Under the pieces are notes generated by a model, which saw nothing but the letters and a program-made list of their open reading frames with translations, was not told the origin of the DNA and did no database searches. This document shows, one piece after another, positions 1 to 9,807 of a DNA stretch of 36,967 nt. The translations under genes and the position numbers were made by a program. The stretch's first letter is position 1, and each line of letters opens with the position of its first letter. The stretch comes from Verrucomicrobiia bacterium (GTDB lineage: Bacteria > Verrucomicrobiota > Verrucomicrobiia > Limisphaerales > UBA11358). The stretch spans positions 1 to 36,967 of the forward strand of contig JANWKE010000161.1 in assembly GCA_025451535.1 (NCBI GenBank), read 5' to 3'.

Positions 1-2
1 GG

Positions 3-122
3 CCCGGTGCCTCGTGGACGCGGGTGACCGGACCTCTCACCCTGTCGGGAGGCAACTATCAGTTGAGCGTACCAATGACGGGATCGGCGCGCTTCTTCCG
101 GCTGTCGTCACCGTCACCGTAG
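3..122 (+). CDS. C-terminal end of a secreted protein (partial)
   Basis: An open frame enters from the left edge and ends at a TAG at 120-122, giving 39 residues. It contains a Trp-Thr-Arg-Val-Thr stretch, GGNYQLSVP and the tail GSARFFRL. A closing strand of the form '(A/G)(A/S)xFFRL' is, from general knowledge, very common at the C-terminus of large secreted verrucomicrobial proteins built from Ig, LamG or glycoside hydrolase modules. The function of the missing part cannot be seen. Because it lies just upstream of araA on the same strand, an arabinan- or arabinoside-degrading enzyme is possible, but that is inference. Confidence 0.65.
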   Translation, partial: PGASWTRVTGPLTLSGGNYQLSVPMTGSARFFRLSSPSP

Positions 123-185
123 CCGCAAAAACAGGACGGCCCAGCAACCGCACAGTACACAGTAGATGATTGTTGGGCGTGCGTT

Positions 186-227
186 CGCCGCGTGGGTGTT
201 TTTCGCTTGCCGGAACCCCACGCGGCG
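186..227. repeat. Inverted repeat in the araA leader
   Basis: Two perfect 11-bp arms (CGCCGCGTGGG at 186-196 and its complement at 217-227) enclose a 20-nt loop. They are followed by a short GTTTATTA run and then the araA start 33 nt further on. It may be the terminator of the upstream gene, a leader structure of the arabinose transcript, or an operator; the sequence does not decide. The rest of 123-259 shows no gene, and no convincing -35/-10 pair was recognised. Confidence 0.45.
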
Positions 228-259
228 GTTTATTAAGTAGCGACACAGCAGGTGCGCAC

Positions 260-1771
260 ATGATTGATTTGAAACGGCTTGAAATTTGGTTCATAACGGG
301 CAGCCAGCATCTTTATGGGCCGGAAACGCTTAAACAGGTCGCTGCCCATTCCCGGGAGATTTCCACGGCGCTAAACGATGCTGACGCAATTCCGGTCAAG
401 ATGGTTTTTAAACCCGTTGTCAAATCTCCGGAGGAAGTGTTCGCGCTTTGTGAGCAGGCCAATCAGGCCTCCCCGTGCATCGGCCTCGTGACGTGGTGCC
501 ACACCTTTTCGCCCTCCAGGATGTGGATCAACGGTTTGAAATTGCTGCGGAAACCCATCCTGCATTTGCACACCCAGTACAACCGTGACATTCCATGGTC
601 GTCCATTGACATGGATTTCATGAATCTCAACCAGGCCGCCCACGGCGACCGCGAACACGGTTTCATCATGAGCCGGATGCGCCTGGCCCGGAAGGTGGTG
701 GCCGGCTACTGGCAGGAGGCCGCAGTGCAACAGCAAATCGGCGCCTGGTGCCGGGCGGCGGCGGCGTGGCATGACTGGCAGGGCGCGGCGTTTTGCCGGT
801 TCGGCGACAACATGCGCGAAGTGGCGGTCACCGAGGGAGACAAAGTCGCGGCGCAAATCAAATTTGGCTACTCGGTGAACGGTTATGGCGTCGGCGATCT
901 GGTGAAACAGGTCAATGCCGTGAGGGAGCCGCAAATCAAGGCGCTGCTTGAAGAATACGAGGCCAGTTACGAAATTCCGTCGGCATCCGCCAAGGATGAG
1001 AAATATCAGGGTTCGTTGCGCGAAGCGGCGCGCATTGAGGTGGGTTTGCGAGCTTTCCTGAAGAATGGCGGTTTCAAGGGATTCACCACGACCTTTGAGG
1101 ATTTACATGGCTTGGCGCAATTGCCGGGAGTCTCCGCCCAGCGGTTGATGGCCGATGGGTACGGCTTCGCCGCCGAGGGCGATTGGAAAACATGCGCGCT
1201 GGTTCGCGCCATGAAGGTGATGGCCGCCGGATTGAAAGGCGGCACGTCCTTCATGGAGGACTATACCTATCATTTGAATGCCAAAGGCTCGAAAGTGCTC
1301 GGAGCGCACATGCTGGAAATCTGTCCCAGCATCGCGGACGGCAAGCCGTCGCTGCAAGTCCATCCGCTGGGCATTGGCGGGAAGGCCGATCCGGCTCGTC
1401 TGGTGTTCGACACGCCGCCAGGCCCGGCTCTGAACGCGGCGCTCATGGACATGGGGAACCGCTTCCGGCTGCTCGTCAACGAAGTGGACGTGGTTTCCCC
1501 CGACAAACCGCTGCCCAAGCTTCCTGTGGCGCGCGCCTTGTGGGTGCCCAAACCTGACTTTAATACCGCGGTCACGGCATGGATTTATGGCGGCGGCGCG
1601 CATCACACCGGCTTCAGTCAGGCCGTCACAACCGAGATGCTGGAGGATTTCGCAGCCATGGCGGGCATCGAACTGGCGGTCATTGACGCCGGGACGAGCC
1701 TCCGGCACTTTAAGCACGAATTGAATTGGAACGAAATCTATTACGGCCTCCGGAGCGGATTGGGATCGTGA
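260..1771 (+). CDS. araA: L-arabinose isomerase
   Basis: Cytoplasmic metal-dependent isomerase converting L-arabinose to L-ribulose, the first intracellular step of the pathway. The 503 residues match the usual length of about 500. The start at 260 was chosen because it places the metal ligands at the Escherichia coli numbering: Glu306 (AEGDWK), Glu333 (SFMEDYTYH) and His350 (LGAHMLE); the fourth ligand is the HH pair at 448-449 (E. coli His450). The N-terminal [20 protein letters not shown] is typical of the family. An upstream in-frame extension to about 170 would add 30 residues that run through the leader hairpin and is not credible. It is the first gene of a same-strand arabinose cluster. 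Confidence 0.97.
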   Translation: MIDLKRLEIWFITGSQHLYGPETLKQVAAHSREISTALNDADAIPVKMVFKPVVKSPEEVFALCEQANQASPCIGLVTWCHTFSPSRMWINGLKLLRKPILHLHTQYNRDIPWSSIDMDFMNLNQAAHGDREHGFIMSRMRLARKVVAGYWQEAAVQQQIGAWCRAAAAWHDWQGAAFCRFGDNMREVAVTEGDKVAAQIKFGYSVNGYGVGDLVKQVNAVREPQIKALLEEYEASYEIPSASAKDEKYQGSLREAARIEVGLRAFLKNGGFKGFTTTFEDLHGLAQLPGVSAQRLMADGYGFAAEGDWKTCALVRAMKVMAAGLKGGTSFMEDYTYHLNAKGSKVLGAHMLEICPSIADGKPSLQVHPLGIGGKADPARLVFDTPPGPALNAALMDMGNRFRLLVNEVDVVSPDKPLPKLPVARALWVPKPDFNTAVTAWIYGGGAHHTGFSQAVTTEMLEDFAAMAGIELAVIDAGTSLRHFKHELNWNEIYYGLRSGLGS

Positions 1772-1791
1772 CCGGCAAAGCGATTGCCGGT
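1771..1791 (+). terminator. Hairpin directly after the araA stop codon
   Basis: Perfect 8-bp stem (ACCGGCAA and its complement) with a 5-nt loop. It begins at the last base of the araA stop codon. The following sequence has only a weak GTTTT tract several bases later, so a partial terminator or an RNA-stabilising structure is more likely than a full stop. The remaining 80 bases to the next gene show nothing else. Confidence 0.4.
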
Positions 1792-1871
1792 TGACCGGGT
1801 TTTCATTAACTATCACCGGACGACACCAGCGGCACATCGGCGGTGACGCCGGCTTGCCGAAATCATATTAA

Positions 1872-4214
1872 ATGATGAAACTCGAACGATTTTCCATTTT
1901 GATGGCACTGGTGCTGATGGGTTGGGGTGTCCGGGCCGCTGTCCAGCCGGCTGTGGATCTGCCGGCGCAGCCGTTTTCACCCGCAGACGTGCGCCTGCTG
2001 GACGGTCCATTCCGCGACGCGATGTTGCGCGACGGGAATTATCTGTTGAGCCTGGATTGCGACCGGCTGCTGTATAATTTCCGCGTCAATGCGCATTTGC
2101 CCACCGACGCCAAACCTTACGGCGGCTGGGAAGCGCCATCGTGTGAATTGCGCGGACACATTGTTGGACATTATTTGTCGGCCTGTTCGTTGATGTTCGC
2201 GAGCACCGGCGATGCGCGGTTCAAGGAGCGCGTGGGCAAAATCGTTGCCGGACTGGCTGAATGCCAGAACGCGCTCGCCACGAACGGCGCCAATGCCGGT
2301 TATTTGTCGGCCTTCCCGGAATCGTTCATTGACCGCGTGGAAAACCGGAAGTCAGTCTGGGCGCCGTGGTACACCCTCCACAAAATTATGGCCGGTTTGC
2401 TCGATGCCCATCAACTGTGCGGCAATGCGCAGGCGTTGTCCGTCCTGACCAACATGGCGAACTGGGCTAAATTCCGCGTAGACCGGCTGACGCCGGAGCA
2501 AATGCAACGATCATTGGAAACCGAGCAGGGCGGCATGACCGAAGTGCTGGCTAATCTCTACGGAGTCACGGGCAACACGAATTACCTGCAATTGGCCGGG
2601 GTGTTCAACCACCAGCGGGTTATTGGGCCGCTCGAACGCGGGGAAGACAGGCTGAACGGCCTTCACGCCAACACGCAAATTCCCAAAATCATCGGCATCG
2701 CCCGCGAATACGAGTTCACCGGCAACCCGCAGTTTCTGACCGCTGCGGTTACGTTTTGGAACGCCGTCGCGCTGGATCGCTCCTACGTCATCGGCGGCGA
2801 CAGCGACCGCGAACATTTTTTTTCGACCAACACCTTCCCCGGCCACCTGAGCGCCGAGACGGCCGAGACGTGCAACACCTATAACATGCTCAAGCTCACC
2901 CGCCACATTTTCGAATGGCGGCCCTCAGCGGCCGCGATGGACTTTTACGAGCGCGCGCTGTATAACGACATCCTGGCGTCGCAAGACCCGGACACGGGCA
3001 TGTTCACTTATTTCATGTCGCTCAAGCCGGACCACTTCAAAACCTATTCCACGCCGGAGAATTCCTTCTGGTGTTGCGTTGGCACCGGCATGGAAAACCA
3101 TGCCAAATACGGCGACACCATTTATTTTCACGGGAGAAATTCCTTGTTTGTGAACTTGTTTATTCCGTCCGAATTGTCCTGGACTGAGAAAGGACTCAGC
3201 GTACGGCAGGAAACTGAATTTCCCAACAGGGACACGACACGTCTGACGTTCCAATGCAGGCAACCGGTCAGGATTGCACTCAATGTCCGCTGGCCGATGT
3301 GGTCGGAAAAAATGTCCGTGCAGGTGAACGGCAAAAAGCAAAAGATTTCCGGCGCGCCCGGTTCTTACGTTTCGATTGAGCGCGAATGGCGAAATGGCGA
3401 CCAGGTGGAAATCCAGTTGGCGATGAAACTGCACGCCGAGCCGCTGCCGGGGACGAACAACATCGTCGCGGTGCTTTATGGACCTATCGTGCTGGCTGGC
3501 GACCTCGGCACGAACGGAGTGCCCAGCCAGTACGCGCGGAACCAGAGCGATCTGGTGAGGGTGCCGGATCCGGTGGTTCCGGTTTTCGTCGGCGATTCAA
3601 AAACTTTTCTGAAAAGAATCCGGCCCGCGGCGCAGCCTCTGGTGTTTGAGACGAAGAAACTGGTCCGGCCGAACGACTTGACGCTGATTCCGTTCTATCG
3701 GGTGCATGACGAACGTTACACGGTTTATTGGAAGCTTCTGGCCGAAGCTGATTGGCGGGTGCAGGCAGCGCGGATGGCCGCCGCCAACACCCAACGCACG
3801 GCTGAAGCAGCGCGCGTGGTGGACCTGGTTTACCCCGGCGAACCGCAGTCCGAAACCGATCACAAACTCCAGGGCGATAACACGCAAACCGGTGACTTTT
3901 ACGGCAGCAAATGGCGTGATGCCGCCGGCTGGTTCAGCTACGAGGTCAAGGTTTTGCCCGGCGAATCGCAGTCCTTGACGGCCAGATATTGGGGCGGCGA
4001 CGCCGGGGCGCGCGAATTTGACCTGCTGGTGGATGGTAAAATCATCGCCACGCAGCAATTGAACAATAACAAACCCGGTGACTTTTTTGAGGCCGTGTAC
4101 CCGCTGCCAACGGAACTCACCCAGGGCAAGCAAAACGTCACGGTAAAATTTGCCGCACACCCCGGCAGCCTGGCCGGTGGCTTGTTCGGCCTCCGCGTGT
4201 TGCGTTCAAAGTAA
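1872..4214 (+). CDS. Secreted GH127-family beta-L-arabinofuranosidase
   Basis: Predicted to release L-arabinofuranose from arabino-oligosaccharides or arabinosylated glycans outside the cytoplasm. It has 780 residues. An N-terminal Sec signal of about 22 residues is visible (hydrophobic MALVLMGWGV, then Ala-x-Ala). The (alpha/alpha)-barrel of the former DUF1680 family follows. The zinc-cysteine site that defines GH127 is present: Glu332-x-Cys334 in ETCNTYNML, and the Cys401-Cys402 pair in FWCCVGTGMENHAKYGD. In the characterised enzyme HypBA1 the equivalent cysteines bind zinc and one is the nucleophile. Glu314 is a candidate acid/base. From about residue 650 a separate beta-sandwich tail (DUF6805-like, from memory) is attached. 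Two adjacent ATGs (1872, 1875) are possible starts; neither has a clear ribosome binding site. The gene lies between araA and araB. Confidence 0.9.
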   Translation: MMKLERFSILMALVLMGWGVRAAVQPAVDLPAQPFSPADVRLLDGPFRDAMLRDGNYLLSLDCDRLLYNFRVNAHLPTDAKPYGGWEAPSCELRGHIVGHYLSACSLMFASTGDARFKERVGKIVAGLAECQNALATNGANAGYLSAFPESFIDRVENRKSVWAPWYTLHKIMAGLLDAHQLCGNAQALSVLTNMANWAKFRVDRLTPEQMQRSLETEQGGMTEVLANLYGVTGNTNYLQLAGVFNHQRVIGPLERGEDRLNGLHANTQIPKIIGIAREYEFTGNPQFLTAAVTFWNAVALDRSYVIGGDSDREHFFSTNTFPGHLSAETAETCNTYNMLKLTRHIFEWRPSAAAMDFYERALYNDILASQDPDTGMFTYFMSLKPDHFKTYSTPENSFWCCVGTGMENHAKYGDTIYFHGRNSLFVNLFIPSELSWTEKGLSVRQETEFPNRDTTRLTFQCRQPVRIALNVRWPMWSEKMSVQVNGKKQKISGAPGSYVSIEREWRNGDQVEIQLAMKLHAEPLPGTNNIVAVLYGPIVLAGDLGTNGVPSQYARNQSDLVRVPDPVVPVFVGDSKTFLKRIRPAAQPLVFETKKLVRPNDLTLIPFYRVHDERYTVYWKLLAEADWRVQAARMAAANTQRTAEAARVVDLVYPGEPQSETDHKLQGDNTQTGDFYGSKWRDAAGWFSYEVKVLPGESQSLTARYWGGDAGAREFDLLVDGKIIATQQLNNNKPGDFFEAVYPLPTELTQGKQNVTVKFAAHPGSLAGGLFGLRVLRSK

Positions 4215-4225
4215 AAGATCAATTT

Positions 4226-5902
4226 ATGCCAGAAAAATATACGATTGGCCTGGACTATGGCACGAACTCCGTTCGCGCCCTCATCGTCAACGTCGCCAAC
4301 GGGCGCGAAACCGGCACGGCCGTCTGGAATTACGAGCACGGAACGGCTGGCGTGCTTTTGTCCCGTGATCCCAGCCTCGCCCGGCAGCATCCCGCCGATT
4401 ATGTCAAGGGCGCGGAAGTCACCATCCAGAAGGCGCTCGCCGATGCGAGGAAAAACACGCGCGGGTTCAAGCCGGAACAGATCGTTGGCATCGGTGTGGA
4501 CACGACCGGCAGCACGCCGCTGCTGGTGGCCGCCAGCGGCCAGCCGCTGGCCTTCGACAAACAATTCGCCCGGAACCCGGCGGCCATGGCCTGGCTGTGG
4601 AAGGACCACACCGGCGTGGCGGAGGCGGCGGAAATCACGGAGCTGGCAAAAAAAATCCGCCCGCAATATCTCGCCAAATGCGGGGGTGTCTACTCCAGCG
4701 AATGGTTTTTCAGCAAAATCCTGCACTGCCTCCGCACGGCGCCCGAAGTGTTCAACGCCGCGCATTCGTGGATGGAATTGTCCGACTTCGTTCCCGCCGA
4801 ACTGACCGGCACGCTCGCGCCCGACAAATTTATCGCCGGCGTTTGTGCCGCCGGCCACAAGGCGATGTGGAACGCCGCCTGGAACGGCTATCCCGACGCG
4901 CCATTTCTTTCGCGACTGGACCCGAAACTGGGCGCGCTGCGCCATCGCCTCTGTCCGCGGGTGCGCGCCGTGGATTCCGCCGTGGGCGGTTTGACGGCGG
5001 CGTGGGCAAAGAAGACCGGTTTGACGGCAGGAATACCCGTCGCCGTCGGCGCGTTCGACGCGCATCTGGGCGCCGTGGGCTGCGGCGTCGCGCCGGGCGC
5101 GCTGGTGAAAATCATCGGCACCAGCACGTGCGACATCGCGGTTTGTCCAAATACGGGAAAACTGGCGGACATTCCGGGTTTGTGCGGCATTGTGGACGGC
5201 AGCGTATTGCCGGGCTTTTACGGACTCGAAGCCGGCCAATCCGCTGTCGGCGACATTTTCAACTGGTGGGTTCATTACGTTCAACCCGGTGGCAGAAAGC
5301 CATTGTCGCACGCCGACCTGGACAAGGCGGCCGCCAAACTGCAGGCCGGCGAATCCGGCCTGCTCGCGCTGGACTGGAACAACGGCAATCGTACCATTCT
5401 GGTGGACCAACGCCTGACCGGCCTGCTCGTCGGCCAGACGCTTTACACCACGGCGGTGGAAATTTACCGCGCGCTCGTGGAAGCGACGGCATTTGGCGCG
5501 CTGACGATCATCAACCGCTTTGAGGAGTACGGCGTGAAGATTGACCAGGTCATCAACTGCGGCGGCATCGCGGAAAAGAGCCCGCTGACGATGCAGATTT
5601 ATGCGGATGTGACCGGCCGCCCCATGAAAGTCTCGCGTTCGGCGCAGACCTGTGCGCTGGGGGCGGCGATTGCCGGGGCGGTGGTGGCGGGAACGCACGG
5701 GAATTTCGCCCTCGCGCAAAAGGCGATGACGGGGTTGAAGTCAAAAAGTTACCAGCCGGATCCCCAGGCGCACCTCGTTTACCGGGAGTTGTATGCACTC
5801 TACAAAACCCTGCATGACGCGTTTGGCACGCGTGAATGGAGCGGCAATCTGTACGACGTAATGAAGAAACTGATTGAAATCCGCAGTCGCGCTCGCCGAT
5901 AA
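4226..5902 (+). CDS. araB: L-ribulokinase
   Basis: ATP-dependent kinase of the FGGY family that phosphorylates L-ribulose to L-ribulose-5-phosphate in the cytoplasm. The 558 residues compare with 566 in E. coli. The N-terminal phosphate loop is IGLDYGTNSVRAL. A second nucleotide-binding segment is seen as IIGTSTCDIAV. The ribulokinase-type stretch LDWNNGNRTILVDQRLTG follows, and the C-terminal ATPase segment is NCGGIAEKSPLTMQIYADV. The start is 11 nt after the GH127 stop, so the two genes are very likely on one transcript. Its position between araA and araD fits ribulokinase better than xylulokinase or glycerol kinase. Confidence 0.95.
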   Translation: MPEKYTIGLDYGTNSVRALIVNVANGRETGTAVWNYEHGTAGVLLSRDPSLARQHPADYVKGAEVTIQKALADARKNTRGFKPEQIVGIGVDTTGSTPLLVAASGQPLAFDKQFARNPAAMAWLWKDHTGVAEAAEITELAKKIRPQYLAKCGGVYSSEWFFSKILHCLRTAPEVFNAAHSWMELSDFVPAELTGTLAPDKFIAGVCAAGHKAMWNAAWNGYPDAPFLSRLDPKLGALRHRLCPRVRAVDSAVGGLTAAWAKKTGLTAGIPVAVGAFDAHLGAVGCGVAPGALVKIIGTSTCDIAVCPNTGKLADIPGLCGIVDGSVLPGFYGLEAGQSAVGDIFNWWVHYVQPGGRKPLSHADLDKAAAKLQAGESGLLALDWNNGNRTILVDQRLTGLLVGQTLYTTAVEIYRALVEATAFGALTIINRFEEYGVKIDQVINCGGIAEKSPLTMQIYADVTGRPMKVSRSAQTCALGAAIAGAVVAGTHGNFALAQKAMTGLKSKSYQPDPQAHLVYRELYALYKTLHDAFGTREWSGNLYDVMKKLIEIRSRARR

Positions 5903-5943
5903 TTGGCAAATGAACCGCGGCTTGAATCGGCAACCCCGACCGT

Positions 5944-5964
5944 TCATGTCATCAAATTACATGA
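5944..5964. promoter_or_regulatory. Small inverted repeat between araB and araD
   Basis: TCATGT and ACATGA half-sites are separated by 9 bp, within a 102-bp gap that is long for this cluster and locally AT-rich. It could be an operator or part of an internal promoter for araD. No -35/-10 pair is clear, so this is a weak call. Confidence 0.2.
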
Positions 5965-6004
5965 TATACCGCAGCAGGCTATTTGGGTATTGAACAGAAA
6001 GGTC

Positions 6005-6697
6005 ATGATCAGCCAATTAAAGCGAGACGTTTGCCGGGCCAATCTGGCTTTGGTAAAAGAGGGGTTGGTGATTCAGACCTGGGGCAATGCCAGCGCCATT
6101 GAACGCGCCCGAGGATTAGTCGTCATCAAGCCGTCCGGCGTGCCTTATGAGGGAATGACGCCAAAGGACATGGTCGTCGTGTCGCTGGAAACCGGCGAAG
6201 TGGTCGAGGGCAATCTCAAGCCAAGTTCGGATACGCCGACGCACCTGGTGCTTTACCGCGCCTTTCCGGAAATCGGCGGCGTGGTTCATACGCACAGTCT
6301 TTATGCAACGGCGTGGGCACAGGCACGGAGGAAAATCCCGGCTTACGGCACCACCCAGGCGGATTATTGGTTTGGCGAGGTTCCGTGCACGCGCGCCTTG
6401 ACGCCGCGCGAAATCAAAAGCGATTACGAATCGAACACCGGCCAGGTCATCGTCGAGACGTTCAACCGGCTGGATCCGCTGCAGCATCCGGCGGTGCTGG
6501 TCGCCAGTCATGGACCGTTTACCTGGGGCAAGGACGTGGACGATGCGGTCCACAATGCCGTGGTTTTGGAATTTGTCGCCCGGCTGGCGGGCGAAACGTT
6601 GAGGATTAATCCGAGGACAAAACCGATGCCATCCGCGCTGTTGGACAAACATTTTCTTCGCAAACACGGAAAACACGCGTATTACGGACAAACATGA
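6005..6697 (+). CDS. araD: L-ribulose-5-phosphate 4-epimerase
   Basis: Zinc enzyme that epimerises L-ribulose-5-P to D-xylulose-5-P, delivering arabinose carbon to the pentose phosphate pathway. The start at 6005 gives 230 residues (E. coli 231). It puts the key residues at family numbering: Ser74-Ser75-Asp76 (SSDTPTH), zinc ligands His95 and His97 (VVHTHS), Asp120, His169 in SHGPFTWG (E. coli His171), and the C-terminal Tyr pair in HAYYGQ. An in-frame TTG at 5903 would add 34 unrelated residues and was rejected. The start is preceded by GAAAGG at an unusually short distance of 2 nt, so translation may be modest or partly coupled. Confidence 0.96.
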   Translation: MISQLKRDVCRANLALVKEGLVIQTWGNASAIERARGLVVIKPSGVPYEGMTPKDMVVVSLETGEVVEGNLKPSSDTPTHLVLYRAFPEIGGVVHTHSLYATAWAQARRKIPAYGTTQADYWFGEVPCTRALTPREIKSDYESNTGQVIVETFNRLDPLQHPAVLVASHGPFTWGKDVDDAVHNAVVLEFVARLAGETLRINPRTKPMPSALLDKHFLRKHGKHAYYGQT

Positions 6698-6710
6698 TTG
6701 AGCAACTATT

Positions 6711-7889
6711 ATGAAAAAAATCCTGCTATCAACCGCTGTGATGGTGGCCGGGCTGGGCGTGATCTGCCTGACCGGTTGCACCTCAGTTTCAAAATCAGGT
6801 TCCACTTCCATGGGAACCGTCACGGAAGTTCCTTTTGGCACCATGCCGGATGGCACGCCGGTGCAAATCTATACCCTCCGTAATTCCAAAGGCGCCGAGG
6901 CCCGCATCATGACGTACGGCGGCATTGTGGAAAAGCTCACCATGCCCGACAAAAACGGCAGCTTCGCCGACGTCGTTAATGGCTTCGATACGCTGGACGG
7001 CTACACCCGGCCCGGCTATGTCAGCGCCTGCCCGTATTTCGGCGCGCTCATCGGCCGCTACGGCAACCGCATCGGCGGCGCGAAGTTCAGGCTCGAAGGC
7101 CAAACTTACACGCTGCCGGCGAATGACCACGGCAATACGCTGCACGGCGGCACGAAAGGATTCGACAAGGTCGTCTGGACGGTGGTCAAGGCCGATGTCG
7201 GCCCGGAAGGCCCGCGGCTGGTGTTGAATTATTTGAGCAAGGACGGCGAGCAGGGTTTTCCCGGCAACCTGAACGTCACGGCGACCTACACGCTGATGGA
7301 CGACAATGCGTTGAAGCTGGTGTTCACCGCGACGACTGACAAACCAACGGTGGTGAACCTGACCCACCACTCTTATTTTAACCTGGCCGGGCAGGGGAAC
7401 GGCGACATCCTCGGCCATTTGGTTTACATCAACGCCAATCAGACGACCCCGGTGGATAGCACGTTGATCCCGACCGGCGCGTTTGCCGATGTCGCCGGCA
7501 CGCCGTTTGATTTCCGCACACCGACGGCCATTGGCGCCCGCATCAATGACCCGGACACGATTCTCCAATACGGCCCCGGCTATGACCACAACTGGGTCAT
7601 CAACAAGCCGCTCGGCCAGTTCGGTTTGATGGCGCGCGTGATGGACCCCGGCAGTGGTCGCGTGATGGAAGTCTGGAGCGACCAGCCGGGCCTGCAATTC
7701 TACGCCGGCAATTTCCTCGACGGCACCCTGACCGGCAAGGACGGCAAGGTTTATCAGCGCCGCTCCGCCTTCTGCATGGAGCCGCAACATTATCCCGACT
7801 CGCCGAATCATTCGAACTTTCCCTCGACCGAGTTGAAGCCGGGTGAGACGTACCACAATACCATTGAATACAAATTCAGCGTCGAATAA
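6711..7889 (+). CDS. galM: Lipoprotein aldose 1-epimerase (mutarotase)
   Basis: Interconverts the alpha and beta anomers of free aldoses. The 392-residue protein starts with a lipoprotein signal: a charged MKK, a hydrophobic stretch and the lipobox LTGC with Cys23. It is therefore probably anchored in the periplasm or outer membrane rather than cytoplasmic like E. coli GalM. GalM motifs are GRYGNRIGGAKF, LHGGTKGFDK, LTHHSYFNLAG (His219/His220) and the catalytic Glu357 in CMEPQHYPDSPN. It starts 13 nt after araD and 23 nt before the symporter. The likely role, by context, is anomer equilibration of arabinose or galactose released by the neighbouring hydrolases before uptake. Confidence 0.92.
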   Translation: MKKILLSTAVMVAGLGVICLTGCTSVSKSGSTSMGTVTEVPFGTMPDGTPVQIYTLRNSKGAEARIMTYGGIVEKLTMPDKNGSFADVVNGFDTLDGYTRPGYVSACPYFGALIGRYGNRIGGAKFRLEGQTYTLPANDHGNTLHGGTKGFDKVVWTVVKADVGPEGPRLVLNYLSKDGEQGFPGNLNVTATYTLMDDNALKLVFTATTDKPTVVNLTHHSYFNLAGQGNGDILGHLVYINANQTTPVDSTLIPTGAFADVAGTPFDFRTPTAIGARINDPDTILQYGPGYDHNWVINKPLGQFGLMARVMDPGSGRVMEVWSDQPGLQFYAGNFLDGTLTGKDGKVYQRRSAFCMEPQHYPDSPNHSNFPSTELKPGETYHNTIEYKFSVE

Positions 7890-7912
7890 GTATCGCATAA
7901 ACGATTAATTCT

Positions 7913-9757
7913 ATGAATGAAATAACCAATAGCGTGTTGACGGCAACCAACAGCATGGACATGGCAACGAATGCCCTCGCCACGGCGTCCGTGGCCGGAG
8001 GCATGAACGGCACGGTCTTCAACGGCCTGGATCTGGCGGTGATCATCTTGTTTGCGCTCGGCATGATCGGGACCGTCTGGTATTCGATGCGGAAGAAGAA
8101 CGAGTCCGGCAAAGACTACTTCCTGTCCGGGCGCGACGCCAACTGGCTGCAAATCGGCTCCTCCATCTTCTCATCGAACATCGGTTCCGAACATCTCGTC
8201 GGCTTGGCCGGCGCCGGCTTTCTTACCGGCATGGCCATGGCCCACTGGGAAATGCACGCCTACTGGATCATCATTCTGGGTTGGGCGTTCGTGCCGATTT
8301 ACGACCGCATGAAAATCTTTACCATGCCGGAATTCCTCGAACTCCGTTTCAGCCGCGGTTCGCGAAATGTCCTCAGCCTCCTCACCATGGCCAGCCTGGT
8401 GTTGACCAAAATCGCCGCCACGATTTATGCCGGTGACGTCGTCATCCGCACGCTGTTGAACGTGGATCATATCAGTGTCTTCGGACACCAGATCGACGTC
8501 TTCTGGGCGATTGCTTTGGGACTGGCCGCCACGACCGGCCTTTACACGATTTTCGGCGGCATGCGCGTGATCATGTACACCTCCGTGCTCCAGGCCCCGG
8601 TGCTGATCCTGGGTTCCGTCTGCATCCTTTACACGGGACTTCATGTTCTGGGCCACGGCAGCCTCATTGACGGCTGGCATGCCACCCTCGTCACGGTCGG
8701 CAGTAATGTGCATTTGATTCGTTCGGTGCATGACCCGGTCTGGGCGTGGACGGCCGTTTTGCCGGCCTCCGCCATTATCGGTTTCTGGTATTGGTGCACC
8801 GACCAATACATCGTCCAACGTGTGCTCGCCGGCAAGAACCAGCAGGAGTCCCGGCGCGGCACGATTCTCGCCGGTTTCTTCAAACTAACGCCGGTGTTCA
8901 TTTTCCTGGTGCCGGGCATGATCGCCTTCGCGCTCACCAAGACGCCCGGTGTCGGTTTCAGCACCAACGGTGACGCCGCCTACACTTCGCTCGTGGCGCA
9001 AATCCTCCCCCACGGCCTGCGTGGCATGGTGGCCTGCGGCATGATCGTTGCCTTGATGGCCTCGCTGGGTTCCAAATTCAACGCCTCGGCCACGCTGTTC
9101 ACGATGGATTTCTATCGGGAATGGTTTCCCAATGCCTCCGGCCGGACTGAAGTGTTCGTCGGCCGGCTGGCAACCGCGGCCATCGTTTTCCTCGGCATCT
9201 GCTGGGTGCTGGTCATCAAAAGCCTGCATTCCAATCTTTATGTCTATCTTCAGAGCGTGCAGGGATACCTCTCTCCGGCCATCGCCGTGCTGTTCGTCAT
9301 GGGCGTGTTCTGGAAACGGGCCAACGCCACGGCCGCCTTGTGGTCCTTCTCCATCGGGGTGGTGGGCGGCTTCGCCCGTCTGGCCGTGGACATTTATATG
9401 CGAAGTTATGAAACCATCGTGGGTGATGCGAAAAACAATCTCTACCACGGCGTGATTACCTTGGATCAATACAAGACGATTATCGCGCCCATTCAGCAAA
9501 AATATGGGCTGATTTATGATTTATGGACCATCAACTGGCTGTATTACTGCCAGATATTGTTCGTGGTTACCGCCGCATTGATGATCATCATCAGCCTGAT
9601 GACCAAGCCGCCGGATCCCAAGACCATCAAATACACCTGGTACGGCGCCACGCCGGAAGAAAAGGCCGCCACCAAGGCCAGTTGGAACGCCATGGACGTG
9701 GTGCTGAGCCTGATCGTCATCGGCTGCGTCGTCCTGTTCTATATCAAGTTCTGGTAA
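7913..9757 (+). CDS. Sodium:solute symporter (SSS/SGLT family)
   Basis: A 614-residue inner-membrane protein with about 14 hydrophobic segments. It is of the SGLT type, judged by the N-terminal SGRDANWLQIGSSIFSSNIGSEHLVGLAG, TMPEFLELRFSR, the repeated Gly-rich helices and WYWCTDQYIVQRVLAGKN. Members of this branch import hexoses, pentoses or related sugars together with sodium. A polar 35-residue N-terminus rich in Asn, Thr and Ala precedes the first helix. Lying within the arabinose cluster, it is the only transporter in the window and the obvious candidate for L-arabinose uptake. The exact substrate is inferred from context only. Confidence 0.9.
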   Translation: MNEITNSVLTATNSMDMATNALATASVAGGMNGTVFNGLDLAVIILFALGMIGTVWYSMRKKNESGKDYFLSGRDANWLQIGSSIFSSNIGSEHLVGLAGAGFLTGMAMAHWEMHAYWIIILGWAFVPIYDRMKIFTMPEFLELRFSRGSRNVLSLLTMASLVLTKIAATIYAGDVVIRTLLNVDHISVFGHQIDVFWAIALGLAATTGLYTIFGGMRVIMYTSVLQAPVLILGSVCILYTGLHVLGHGSLIDGWHATLVTVGSNVHLIRSVHDPVWAWTAVLPASAIIGFWYWCTDQYIVQRVLAGKNQQESRRGTILAGFFKLTPVFIFLVPGMIAFALTKTPGVGFSTNGDAAYTSLVAQILPHGLRGMVACGMIVALMASLGSKFNASATLFTMDFYREWFPNASGRTEVFVGRLATAAIVFLGICWVLVIKSLHSNLYVYLQSVQGYLSPAIAVLFVMGVFWKRANATAALWSFSIGVVGGFARLAVDIYMRSYETIVGDAKNNLYHGVITLDQYKTIIAPIQQKYGLIYDLWTINWLYYCQILFVVTAALMIIISLMTKPPDPKTIKYTWYGATPEEKAATKASWNAMDVVLSLIVIGCVVLFYIKFW

Positions 9758-9771
9758 GCCGGTTTGCCATC

Positions 9772-9807
9772 GAGGCTGCGGCGTTACGGCCGCAGCCTCT
9801 TCAATTT
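9772..9807 (+). terminator. Strong hairpin between symporter and GH27 gene
   Basis: A perfect 11-bp GC-rich stem (arms 9772-9782 and 9789-9799) with a 6-nt loop is followed by TTCAATTT. It begins 14 nt after the symporter stop. This is the best intrinsic-terminator shape in the arabinose cluster, though the T tract is interrupted. It ends just 8 nt before the proposed GTG start of the next gene, so it could both reduce read-through and hide the ribosome binding region. Confidence 0.6.

Noticed and set aside
3938-5719. Long open frame antisense to araB and the end of the GH127 gene
   Set aside because: It is rich in Arg, His and Ala with no motif and mirrors the codon bias of the well-supported + strand genes.
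9523-9807. N-terminal extension of the GH27 frame into the symporter gene
   Set aside because: It overlaps the symporter in another frame, has shadow-like composition and would bury the signal peptide.
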